A DNA stretch of 11,177 bases from Helicobacteraceae bacterium. GTDB taxonomy: Bacteria > Campylobacterota > Campylobacteria > Campylobacterales > Sulfurimonadaceae. The notes under the pieces are model-generated. The model was not told where the DNA came from, did no database searches, and was given only the letters and a program-made list of their open reading frames with translations. Position 1 is the first letter of the stretch, and every line of letters starts with the position of its first letter. The position numbers and the translations under genes are program-made. This document shows positions 1 through 5,697 of the stretch, piece by piece. Location of the stretch: positions 1 to 11,177 of the forward strand of contig JAGXIA010000027.1 in NCBI GenBank assembly GCA_024635885.1. Direction: 5' to 3'.

Positions 1-213
1 AATCATCTCTGCAATTTCAAAAAGTTCAGCAGCTTCTACAAGTAAATATCCACCGGCTTCGACATACTCTTTGTCACTAAAACCACTCCCTTCACCTGCA
101 CCGCTTTGAACATAGACTTTATGTCCGTCTTTTGTTAACTCCATGACTCCTGCCGGTGTTACAGAAACTCTATATTCACTTGACTTAATCTCTGTAGGTA
201 TTGCAATTTTCAT
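1..213 (-). CDS. ald: Alanine dehydrogenase, N-terminal part (cut by window edge)
   Basis: The reverse strand encodes 71 residues starting MKIAIPTEIKSSEYRVSVTP, followed by a GHKVYVQSGAGEGSGFSD stretch. This is the typical start of NAD-dependent alanine dehydrogenase, which interconverts L-alanine and pyruvate plus ammonia in the cytoplasm. Arg15 sits where the family binds the substrate carboxylate; the other catalytic residues (Lys about 75, His about 96) lie beyond the window. The ATG at 213-211 is preceded by an AAAGGA ribosome site. The closely related N-terminal domain of nicotinamide nucleotide transhydrogenase alpha or saccharopine dehydrogenase is an alternative, but the GAGEGSGFSD pattern favours Ald. 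The stop codon is outside the window. Confidence 0.88.
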   Translation of the reverse strand, partial: MKIAIPTEIKSSEYRVSVTPAGVMELTKDGHKVYVQSGAGEGSGFSDKEYVEAGGYLLVEAAELFEIAEMI

Positions 214-295
214 AATATTATCCTTTTCTTTATATACTGCATTAATTATTCTCAAGGGTAAAATCACAAAAGAACAAATACTTGACTCAGTATAC

Positions 296-997
296 TTAGT
301 TTTTAAAAGTTGTACCTTCCATAATAACCGGATAAAAATAACCGTAACCAAAATCTTTATTTATTGAGATTTTTCCCGTAGCTACTACGACATCTCCTTT
401 TTTGACAGAAGTATTTTCAGCCGTTACAACAAAATCATTCATATTTGCTACTTCATCTGCAGCAGCGTCTGTGAGGTGAATCCAATCACGCTTCATGATT
501 TGACGGGACACTTTAAGAACTGTCGCTTTAACAGAGATAGTTTGATTTTGTAACTCTTTTGCAAAATCATGCACCTCTTGCACAGTGTAAAAGGGTTTTT
601 TCACGAACTCTTTGTTTACGCGTACTTCTTGTACAATTTGTGGTTTGGCAGGGCTGGAGAGAAGTGCAGACTTCACGGTCAAATGCTTAGTAGACTCTTT
701 AGGAAGATAAAGATCATTAACAAAAATAATTTCTTTAAAAGTCTTACCTAAGCTTTTACTTTTAAAATCATGCATCACAGTTGTTTTGTCATATCCTATA
801 ATTTCGCCGATATGCACTGGCGTTTGAGCTATTGCAACCCATCGCTCTTCACCATCTTCATTAACTCTCAAATAATTATAGCCCATAACTTTTTTTATCT
901 CTAAAATTTTTCCATAATAGATTTTTTTTGTATCTGGCGTTTGAGCAAAAAGTACAGATGCAAAAAGTAAAATATACATGATTTTAAGTGTTTTCAT
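296..997 (-). CDS. Secreted NrfJ-like protein with two OB-fold-like domains
   Basis: A 233-residue protein with a Sec signal peptide (residues 1-18, cleavage probable after VLFA). Residues about 26-92 carry the pattern YYGKILEI, a central GYNYLRV strand, then HIGEIIGY and M-x-DFKSKSLGKTFKEIIF. This matches the small periplasmic domain seen in NrfJ-type proteins of epsilonproteobacteria, where the usual form is M-x-NFHSKTLNRTF. Residues about 138-233 look like a second, diverged copy (VKATVLKV, WIHLTD, VKKGDVVVATGKI, FGYGYFYPVIMEG), so the protein is probably a two-domain OB-fold protein acting in the periplasm. No cysteine or heme motif is present. An AAGGGA site precedes the ATG. It is divergent from the pirin gene and 82 bases upstream of ald on the same strand, so the two could be co-transcribed. 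The exact function is unknown. Confidence 0.8.
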   Translation of the reverse strand: MKTLKIMYILLFASVLFAQTPDTKKIYYGKILEIKKVMGYNYLRVNEDGEERWVAIAQTPVHIGEIIGYDKTTVMHDFKSKSLGKTFKEIIFVNDLYLPKESTKHLTVKSALLSSPAKPQIVQEVRVNKEFVKKPFYTVQEVHDFAKELQNQTISVKATVLKVSRQIMKRDWIHLTDAAADEVANMNDFVVTAENTSVKKGDVVVATGKISINKDFGYGYFYPVIMEGTTFKN

Positions 998-1023
998 AAA
1001 TATCCCTTATTTAAATTGTTGTA

Positions 1024-1041
1024 AGATTATCAAAATAATCT
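1024..1041. repeat. Short inverted repeat in divergent promoter region
   Basis: AGATTAT-CAAA-ATAATCT is a perfect 7-base inverted repeat with a 4-base centre. It lies 27 bases upstream of the minus-strand OB-fold gene, within the 158-base region between two divergent genes. The position suits a regulator-binding site, but sequence this AT-rich forms such repeats easily and no known operator is matched with confidence. Confidence 0.35.
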
Positions 1042-1126
1042 ACAATATATAATAAATAAACACCAGCCAAAAAAAATTCATTACAATCTGGACTTCTTAT
1101 GAGAGAAATAGTTTATAAAAAAATAG

Positions 1127-1132
1127 TATAGT
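1127..1132 (+). promoter_or_regulatory. Probable -10 box of the pirin gene
   Basis: TATAGT lies 23 bases before the pirin ATG in an A/T-rich context and would give a leader of about 15-18 bases that includes the GGAG ribosome site. No convincing -35 box is seen, as is usual for the main sigma factor of Campylobacterota. Confidence 0.4.
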
Positions 1133-1155
1133 ATTGAAGAAGTGAGGAGATTAAA

Positions 1156-1860
1156 ATGTTCAAAAAAATACCAAGCGATACAATGTATGTAGCAAAGCAC
1201 GGTTGGCTTGAAAGTCGATTTCATTTTTCATTTGCAGATTATTACAATCCGCAAAATATGAATTTCGGCGTTCTCAGAGTTTTAAATGACGATATTGTCC
1301 ACCCAGAGAGCGGTTTTGGGATGCATGAACACCATGATATGGAAATTATTTCATATGTAGTAGATGGTGAGATTACCCATAAAGATTCTATGGGTAATGA
1401 CAGAACATTAAAACGTGGCGAAGTTCAGTATATGAGTGCAGGAACGGGTGTTTTTCATTCCGAATATAACCACAGCAAAGAGAAAGATCTAAGACTTTTA
1501 CAGATTTGGATTCTTCCACCAAAAAAAGGTTTGAAGCCTATATACGGAGAAGAATTATATACCTACAACGATAGATATAATAAGCTGTTAAACATCGTCT
1601 CCAGTCAAGAGGGCAATGCTCAGGTAAAAATACACCAAGATGTCAATTTATATGTTTGTGAGCTGGATGCCGGCAAGAGTATAGAGTATGAGATTTTTGC
1701 AAATAAGCAGATTTATTTTGTCCAGATAGAAGGGAGTTCAACAATAAACACTTTTACATTGAACGCCTCAGATGCGATGGAAATAGTGGGTGAAAAAGTT
1801 TTACATATTAGCAGTAATGAGAAGTCTCATTTTTTATTTATTGAAATGAATGTAAGCTGA
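1156..1860 (+). CDS. Pirin family protein (YhhW-like bicupin)
   Basis: A 234-residue bicupin of normal length for bacterial pirins. Residues 53-68 (GFGMHEHHDMEIISYV) and the later GTGVFHSEYNHS segment are the two family signatures of the N-terminal cupin. His57, His59, His101 and Glu103 fall exactly where human pirin and E. coli YhhW place their metal ligands, so an iron-type metal site should be intact. The C-terminal cupin (about 150-234) is degenerate, as usual. Some members are quercetin 2,3-dioxygenases and others are redox-sensing regulators; the natural substrate here cannot be told. The ATG has a GAGGAG-type ribosome site 8 bases upstream. The gene stands alone, divergent from the upstream gene and followed by a hairpin and a new promoter. 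Confidence 0.92.
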   Translation: MFKKIPSDTMYVAKHGWLESRFHFSFADYYNPQNMNFGVLRVLNDDIVHPESGFGMHEHHDMEIISYVVDGEITHKDSMGNDRTLKRGEVQYMSAGTGVFHSEYNHSKEKDLRLLQIWILPPKKGLKPIYGEELYTYNDRYNKLLNIVSSQEGNAQVKIHQDVNLYVCELDAGKSIEYEIFANKQIYFVQIEGSSTINTFTLNASDAMEIVGEKVLHISSNEKSHFLFIEMNVS

Positions 1861-1872
1861 AGTTGCAGCTTA
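1853..1872 (+). terminator. Hairpin overlapping the pirin stop codon
   Basis: TAAGCTG-AAGTTG-CAGCTTA forms a perfect 7-base-pair stem with a 6-base loop, and the stop codon TGA (1858-1860) is inside it. It is followed by ATCATTT rather than a strong T run, so it is at best a weak intrinsic terminator or a 3'-end stabilising hairpin. Its position between the pirin and the cvfB promoter supports a 3'-end role. Confidence 0.45.
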
Positions 1873-1903
1873 TCATTTAACACGTCTGTGAGGTCAAAGC
1901 AGA

Positions 1904-1909
1904 TATAAT
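1904..1909 (+). promoter_or_regulatory. Probable -10 box of cvfB
   Basis: A perfect TATAAT preceded by GCAGA and located 64 bases before the cvfB ATG. Transcription would start near 1916 and give a leader of about 57 bases that contains the ATGTCA/TGACAT inverted repeat. No clear -35 box is seen. Confidence 0.5.
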
Positions 1910-1925
1910 GTCGAGATTAGATTTC

Positions 1926-1946
1926 ATGTCAATTATAAAATGACAT
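1926..1946 (+). repeat. Inverted repeat in the cvfB leader
   Basis: ATGTCA (1926-1931) and TGACAT (1941-1946) are perfect inverted copies separated by nine A/T bases. It lies downstream of the TATAAT box, between it and the ribosome site at 1962-1966, so it could be a repressor site or a weak leader hairpin. Six-base arms are short and chance is possible. Confidence 0.3.
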
Positions 1947-1972
1947 ATTAACGGAAATACCAAGGAAAAAAC

Positions 1973-2821
1973 ATGAGACAAAACGACTTTTTAGAACTCG
2001 GACTGATTAATACTCTGCGAGTTGACAGACACACGCCACACGGCATATTTTTAATGGCTTATGACGGCAATGATGTTTTACTCCCTCAATCATATGTCAC
2101 AGAAGATATGATTGAAGACTCTTTACTAGATGTATTTTTATACACTGACTCAGAAGACAGACTTATCGCTACGACACTAAAACCGACTGCTATGCTTGAT
2201 GAATATGCACTTTTTGAGGTTGTAGATGTTGCACCTTTTGGAGCATTTATGAAATGGGGTCTCGCTAAAGATCTGCTTGTTCCAAACATGTTTCAAAAAG
2301 AGCCTTTTAAGCTTGGAGAAAAAAGATTTATAAAAGTAGTCTACGATGAAAGAACACACCGTTTAGTAGGAACTGAAAAGCTCGGCGATTTTTTTGAGAG
2401 CCGAGTCAAAGGCTTGAGTCCAAACAGTGAAGTTAAAATTATTGTTATAGCAAAAACTCCACTTGGATTTAAGTGTATAGTTGAAGAGAAATATGAAGGA
2501 CTTATTTACCATACTGAGATATTTGAAAATATTCAACTTGGCGATGAAAGAACTGCTTATGTTAAAACCATAAGAAAAGACGGCAATATCGACCTGACTT
2601 TACGTAAACCAGGAAGTAAAAAAAGTGCCTCTACCGGTGACAAAGTGCTTGATCTTCTAAAAGAGAACAATGGCATTATGCCTTACAACTATAAAAGTGA
2701 TGCAGAGCTTATAAAAGATGTTTTTGAGATGAGTAAAAAAGATTTTAAACGCTCACTTACAAATTTACAGGAAAAAGGTCTCATAGAAGTAAAAGATACC
2801 GGCATATATATAAAGGAATAA
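1973..2821 (+). CDS. cvfB: CvfB family S1-domain RNA-binding protein
   Basis: A 282-residue protein with the full CvfB/YitL architecture. A first S1-like domain (about 8-65) carries GLINTLRVDRHTPHGIFLMA and LLPQSYV. A second domain (about 75-135) carries the family-typical VAPFGAFMKWGLAKDLLVP, then a third S1-like domain (about 145-212) ends in NIDLTLRKPG. A C-terminal winged-helix (about 225-282) carries MPYNYKSDAELIKDVFEMSKK with the usual KKDFKRSL and GLI motifs. In Staphylococcus aureus CvfB binds RNA and affects virulence-gene expression; in Campylobacterota it is a conserved cytoplasmic protein of unproven role. The AAGGA site at 1962-1966 supports the ATG start. A small GTG-started gene follows after 2 bases, so they are likely translationally coupled. 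Confidence 0.9.
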   Translation: MRQNDFLELGLINTLRVDRHTPHGIFLMAYDGNDVLLPQSYVTEDMIEDSLLDVFLYTDSEDRLIATTLKPTAMLDEYALFEVVDVAPFGAFMKWGLAKDLLVPNMFQKEPFKLGEKRFIKVVYDERTHRLVGTEKLGDFFESRVKGLSPNSEVKIIVIAKTPLGFKCIVEEKYEGLIYHTEIFENIQLGDERTAYVKTIRKDGNIDLTLRKPGSKKSASTGDKVLDLLKENNGIMPYNYKSDAELIKDVFEMSKKDFKRSLTNLQEKGLIEVKDTGIYIKE

Positions 2822-2823
2822 CT

Positions 2824-3030
2824 GTGGCAAAAAAGAAAAAAAGTATAGAACTCTCAGACAAAAAAATAACTTTTAATATTTTAAAAGTTTCATACAAGGT
2901 TATCCGTTATTATCCAAGTTCTTTGGAACTGGATGTCATGGTTTATGAAGATGATGTGAATTTAGGCATGCAAAAGATAGCATTCGCTCATATTCCTAAA
3001 GAAATAAAGAAAATCATAAAGCCAAACTAA
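2824..3030 (+). CDS. Small conserved-looking protein, function unknown
   Basis: A 68-residue cytoplasmic-looking protein starting at GTG, 2 bases after the cvfB stop. Its ribosome site (AAAGGA, in the last codons of cvfB) is well placed, which supports both the GTG start and coupling to cvfB. The protein starts with a lysine-rich stretch (MAKKKK), has a mixed strand/helix core (ITFNILKVSYKVIRYYPS, ELDVMVYEDD) and ends in a basic helix (IPKEIKKIIKPN). I do not recognise a family. The very basic ends together with the S1-protein neighbour are compatible with nucleic-acid or ribosome association, but that is only inference. Confidence 0.7.
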   Translation: MAKKKKSIELSDKKITFNILKVSYKVIRYYPSSLELDVMVYEDDVNLGMQKIAFAHIPKEIKKIIKPN

Positions 3031-3031
3031 C

Positions 3032-3037
3032 TATAAT
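3032..3037 (+). promoter_or_regulatory. Probable -10 box of trpB
   Basis: TATAAT begins one base after the stop of the upstream small gene and lies 31 bases before the trpB ATG. Transcription from it would start near 3044, inside the loop of the inverted repeat 3034-3065. It implies that trpB can be transcribed separately from cvfB. Confidence 0.5.
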
Positions 3038-3065
3038 ATTTCCAAACTTTTATAAGGAAATATTA
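3034..3065 (+). promoter_or_regulatory. 10-bp inverted repeat spanning the trpB -10 region and ribosome site
   Basis: TAATATTTCC (3034-3043) and GGAAATATTA (3056-3065) are perfect inverted copies separated by 12 bases. The left arm overlaps the TATAAT box and the right arm contains the AAGGAA ribosome site just before the ATG at 3068. In read-through RNA from cvfB the hairpin would hide the trpB ribosome site. On RNA started at the local promoter (about 3044) the left arm would be missing and the site open. Alternatively it is a DNA operator. Direct observation covers only the repeat; the control model is inference. Confidence 0.5.
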
Positions 3066-3067
3066 CA

Positions 3068-4285
3068 ATGCCCAACTCTTACCTAAACACACACCCAGAC
3101 GAAAAAGGTTATTTTGGTAAATTTGGAGGCTCTTATATTCCTCCTATTTTAGAACAACCTTTTGCAGATATTACTAAAGCATACAATGAACTTAAGAACT
3201 CTCCTGAGTTTATCAAAGAGTTGAAGTATGTTAGAAAACACTATCAAGGTCGTCCTACTCCTATCTCCTTTGCAAAGAACCTGACTGAGCATTGCGGCGG
3301 TGCAAAAATATACCTAAAAAGAGAAGATCTAAACCACACCGGAGCTCATAAACTAAACCACTGTATGGCAGAGGTTATTTTGGCTAAACACATAGGAAAA
3401 ACAAAAGTTATTGCCGAAACAGGGGCTGGTCAACATGGTGTTGCACTTGCAACTGCTGCTGCGTATTTTGGTCTTGAATGTGAAATCCATATGGGTGAAG
3501 TAGATATTGCAAAAGAGCATCCTAATGTTGTAAAAATGAAAATACTCGGCGCTAAAGTTATACCTGTAGCCCATGGAAACCGTACTTTAAAAGAGGCTGT
3601 AGACAGCGCATTTGACTCTTATGTTCCCCAAGCAGACCACGCAATTTACTGTATAGGCTCAGTTGTCGGACCTCATCCGTTTCCTATGATGGTCAGAGAT
3701 TTTCAATCAGTTATAGGTTTTGAAGCAAAAGAGCAGTTTTTTGAACATGAGGATAATCTTCCTGATAATATTGTAGCCTGTGTGGGCGGCGGCTCAAACG
3801 CGATGGGTATCTTTTCTGCCTTTATTGAAGATGAAAAAGTAAACCTTTATGGAGTTGAGCCTATGGGAGTGGGGTCAATGATGGGGCAACATGCAGCAAC
3901 TCTTACTTTTGGCACTGAGGGAGTTATGCACGGTTTTAACTCCATAATGCTTAAAGATGAAAATGGTGAACCGGCACCTGTTTACTCTATAGGTTCAGGA
4001 ATAGACTACCCGTCTGTCGGACCGGAACAAGCATATTTAAAAGACATAGGAAGAACAAAAGTCGGACTGTGTAATGATGTAGAAGCTGTTGATGCCTTTT
4101 ATAAACTCTCGCAACTTGAAGGTATTATTCCGGCTCTTGAATCAGCCCATGCAGTCGCATATGCAATGAAATTGGCAAAGACATTAGGTAAAGACAAGAC
4201 TATACTTGTAAATTTAAGTGGCAGAGGCGAAAAAGATATAGACTTTATTGTTGATAACCACCCTATTCCTAACGTGAAGTTTTAA
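3068..4285 (+). CDS. trpB: Tryptophan synthase beta chain, stand-alone variant
   Basis: A 405-residue PLP enzyme of normal TrpB length that joins indole with L-serine to make L-tryptophan. The PLP lysine is Lys95 in LKREDLNHTGAHKLNH, the catalytic glutamate is Glu117 in ETGAGQHG, the phosphate-binding glycine loop is GGGSNAMG (240-247), the closing aspartate is Asp313 in GIDYPSVGPE, and LSGRGEKD is near the end. All catalytic features are intact. Unlike typical enterobacterial TrpB the motif after the lysine is LNHCMAE rather than INNA, and the following GEVDIAKEHPNVVKMKILGAK stretch belongs to a distinct TrpB subgroup. No trpA or other trp gene adjoins it, so it may be a second copy or one that works without TrpA. 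A hairpin-forming repeat covers its ribosome site and a long palindrome follows its stop. Confidence 0.93.
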   Translation: MPNSYLNTHPDEKGYFGKFGGSYIPPILEQPFADITKAYNELKNSPEFIKELKYVRKHYQGRPTPISFAKNLTEHCGGAKIYLKREDLNHTGAHKLNHCMAEVILAKHIGKTKVIAETGAGQHGVALATAAAYFGLECEIHMGEVDIAKEHPNVVKMKILGAKVIPVAHGNRTLKEAVDSAFDSYVPQADHAIYCIGSVVGPHPFPMMVRDFQSVIGFEAKEQFFEHEDNLPDNIVACVGGGSNAMGIFSAFIEDEKVNLYGVEPMGVGSMMGQHAATLTFGTEGVMHGFNSIMLKDENGEPAPVYSIGSGIDYPSVGPEQAYLKDIGRTKVGLCNDVEAVDAFYKLSQLEGIIPALESAHAVAYAMKLAKTLGKDKTILVNLSGRGEKDIDFIVDNHPIPNVKF

Positions 4286-4294
4286 TTTTTTTCT

Positions 4295-4320
4295 TGGCAT
4301 GTGGAAATTTCCACATGCCA
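4295..4320. terminator. Perfect 26-base palindrome after trpB
   Basis: The sequence from TGGCATGTGGAAA to TTTCCACATGCCA is a perfect palindrome with 13-base arms and no spacer, starting 10 bases after the trpB stop. In RNA it can form a stem of about 11 base pairs with an AAAUUU-derived loop, consistent with a terminator or 3'-end hairpin. However, on the plus strand it is followed by TGATATTT, not a good T run, and the T-rich run lies before it (4281-4292). A two-fold symmetric protein-binding site upstream of the mla promoter is the alternative. Confidence 0.55.
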
Positions 4321-4426
4321 TGATATTTAAAATACTAAACTATTCCTCATTTATAAAAACTCTGTTTTAATACTCTCATCTGTAATGAGTTGCATGAGCT
4401 TATACCAATACTAAGCCAATTTATAG

Positions 4427-4432
4427 GATAAT
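4427..4432 (+). promoter_or_regulatory. Possible -10 box of the mla-type operon
   Basis: GATAAT within TATAGGATAATAAAA lies 25 bases before the GTG start at 4457 and would give a leader of about 18 bases containing the AAAGGG ribosome site. The match is imperfect and there is no visible -35 box. Such a start would exclude the TTG at 4442 as the translation start. Confidence 0.35.
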
Positions 4433-4456
4433 AAAACAAACTTGAAAGGGTGTCGT

Positions 4457-5245
4457 GTGATTATAAGATTTGTAGAAGGTATTGGCTATAAAACTGTCAG
4501 TACATTATCTTCATTTTATGAAGCATTGAAATTTACTTTTATTTGTTTGGTGCACATGGTTCGACCAAGCAGTTACACCTCTGCCATGAGGATGGTTTTA
4601 ACAAAACAAATTTATTTTACCGCAGTTACAATAATCCCTCTTTTTGTCATGATGGCTATTATTTTTGGTTCTATCATTATTGGGGTAGTCATTGCTCTGG
4701 CAACTCAGTACAACTTACAAGATAGCATTGGTTCTATTATCATTACTTTTGTTATTGATGAATTTTCTCCGTTTTTCACAGCTCTGCTTATTGCCCTTCG
4801 CTCAGGAACAGCAATAAATACAGAAATAGCCGTTATGAATGTGAACAAAGAACTTAACACTCTAAGAGAATATAAGATAGATTTAATCGATTATCTGTTT
4901 TTGCCACGCATTATAAGCGGCATAATCAGCATAACTTCTCTCTCTATCATTTTTGCACTTATTATGCTGAGCAGTGGCTACGTTTTCACTCTTTTTTATA
5001 TGAATATGGATTTGCACACTTACAAATATATACTTATTAATGCTATTGAGGTGAAAGACTTGATTATATTACTTTTAAAGAGCATTGCTTTTGGATTTGC
5101 AACTATGCTTATTCCTATATATAGCGGCTTAAAAACAGGAGCTGCTTATACAGCAATTCCAATTTCAGTACTTAATGGAATGGTAAAACTCTTTATTGCC
5201 ATATTCCTAATCGAGGTGTTATCATTACTAATTCAATCACTATAA
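4457..5245 (+). CDS. mlaE: MlaE/IamB-like phospholipid ABC permease
   Basis: A 262-residue integral membrane protein of the MlaE (YrbE) family, the permease that moves phospholipid at the inner membrane together with an MCE protein and an ATPase. The family signature is present: DEFSPFFTALLIALRSG followed by NTEIAVMNVNKELNTLREY, then DYLFLPRIISG. About five to six hydrophobic segments are visible (in a reading from VIIRFVEGIG: about 45-73, 84-110, 139-175, 190-215, 235-262). I chose GTG 4457, since AAAGGG (4445-4450) is 6 bases upstream. The in-frame TTG at 4442 has no suitable ribosome site. The N-terminal STAS-like extension found in longer relatives is absent. The downstream gene begins within a few bases of, or inside, its 3' end. 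Confidence 0.88.
   Translation: MIIRFVEGIGYKTVSTLSSFYEALKFTFICLVHMVRPSSYTSAMRMVLTKQIYFTAVTIIPLFVMMAIIFGSIIIGVVIALATQYNLQDSIGSIIITFVIDEFSPFFTALLIALRSGTAINTEIAVMNVNKELNTLREYKIDLIDYLFLPRIISGIISITSLSIIFALIMLSSGYVFTLFYMNMDLHTYKYILINAIEVKDLIILLLKSIAFGFATMLIPIYSGLKTGAAYTAIPISVLNGMVKLFIAIFLIEVLSLLIQSL
5213..5226 (+). promoter_or_regulatory. Ribosome site and possible ATT start for the ATPase-like gene
   Basis: GAGGTG (5213-5218), inside the end of mlaE, is followed 5 bases later by ATT (5224-5226), in frame with the ATPase-like protein. Reading from there adds 13 residues (ITNSITIKLFDRY) that resemble the first beta strand of ABC ATPases. The conventional TTG at 5263 has only an AGG 3 bases upstream, too close for normal initiation. 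An ATT (or ATC 5221) start is rare, so this is a suggestion, not a firm call. Confidence 0.35.
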
Positions 5246-5262
5246 AACTCTTTGACAGGTAC

Positions 5263-5697
5263 TTGGAAATATATGAATATATAGACACACGAGAGGAGTA
5301 TTCTCTTATTTCTAGAGACACGCCACTTATCTCAAATCTTAATATGATTGAGAATATTGCTCTCATAAAAGAGGTCCATGAACGCCTCAGCATAGAAAAA
5401 GCAGAAAATATTGCAAAGGAGTATCTTGAAAAAATTGGTATTTCAGATATTGGTCTTAATAGACTCAACGAATGTAACTCTTTAGAGATTTTTTATGTCA
5501 TGTTTATACGGGCTCTTATGAGTAAAGAGATGAATGTTATAATAGTGACACCATTTTCTTTGATAAGCAATCTAAGAGATATTCAGCCAATAATTGATAG
5601 TATTGAGATATTAAATGAAGGTAAAAATATTTTAATTTTTGACAATATCACAAATAAATCCCATTATGAAGGAAGCTCATGCCCTATAGTAAAATGA
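5263..5697 (+). CDS. Degenerate MlaF/IamA-like ABC ATPase lacking nucleotide-binding motifs
   Basis: A 144-residue reading (TTG start; a start near 5224 would give about 157) in the place where Mla/Iam clusters carry the ATPase. The resemblance is to the middle and end of MlaF. Residues 13-35 match the Q-loop region (SLISRDTPLISNLNMIENIAL, compare FQSGALF-x-DMNVFDNVA). Residues 41-64 match the helical arm, 68-84 the signature-helix region (RLNECNSLEIFYVMFIRAL) and 91-98 the Walker B strand (NVIIVTPF). Every catalytic feature is missing: there is no Walker A loop and no room for one, no LSGGQ, no Walker B Asp-Glu, no switch histidine. Usual length is about 245. The frame is open, and the end overlaps the MCE gene by 19 bases, so translation is probably maintained. 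It may be a repurposed coupling subunit or a decaying gene; the family link is my inference from weak similarity plus position. Confidence 0.6.
   Translation: MEIYEYIDTREEYSLISRDTPLISNLNMIENIALIKEVHERLSIEKAENIAKEYLEKIGISDIGLNRLNECNSLEIFYVMFIRALMSKEMNVIIVTPFSLISNLRDIQPIIDSIEILNEGKNILIFDNITNKSHYEGSSCPIVK

Noticed and set aside
143..367. 74-residue plus-strand frame with a hydrophobic segment
   Set aside because: It runs antisense through the start of alanine dehydrogenase, its intergenic region and the 3' end of the next minus-strand gene, and has no ribosome site. It is a shadow frame.
4374..4398. CTCAT/ATGAG short repeats upstream of the mla-type operon
   Set aside because: Only 5-base arms in A/T-rich sequence; no better than chance.
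4442..4456. TTG start giving five extra residues for the MlaE-like permease
   Set aside because: The nearest AGGA is too far upstream, whereas AAAGGG is correctly placed for GTG 4457 and the family usually begins at about that point.
5193..5468. 91-residue minus-strand frame opposite the ATPase-like gene
   Set aside because: Considered because the plus-strand gene is degenerate, but the translation is serine/arginine-rich shadow-like sequence without domain pattern, while the plus frame shows ABC-like helices and operon overlap.
5263..5697. Frameshift hiding the Walker A region of the ATPase-like gene
   Set aside because: The upstream 250 bases code for the permease in another frame to 5245, leaving no room for the missing 50-60 residues in any frame.
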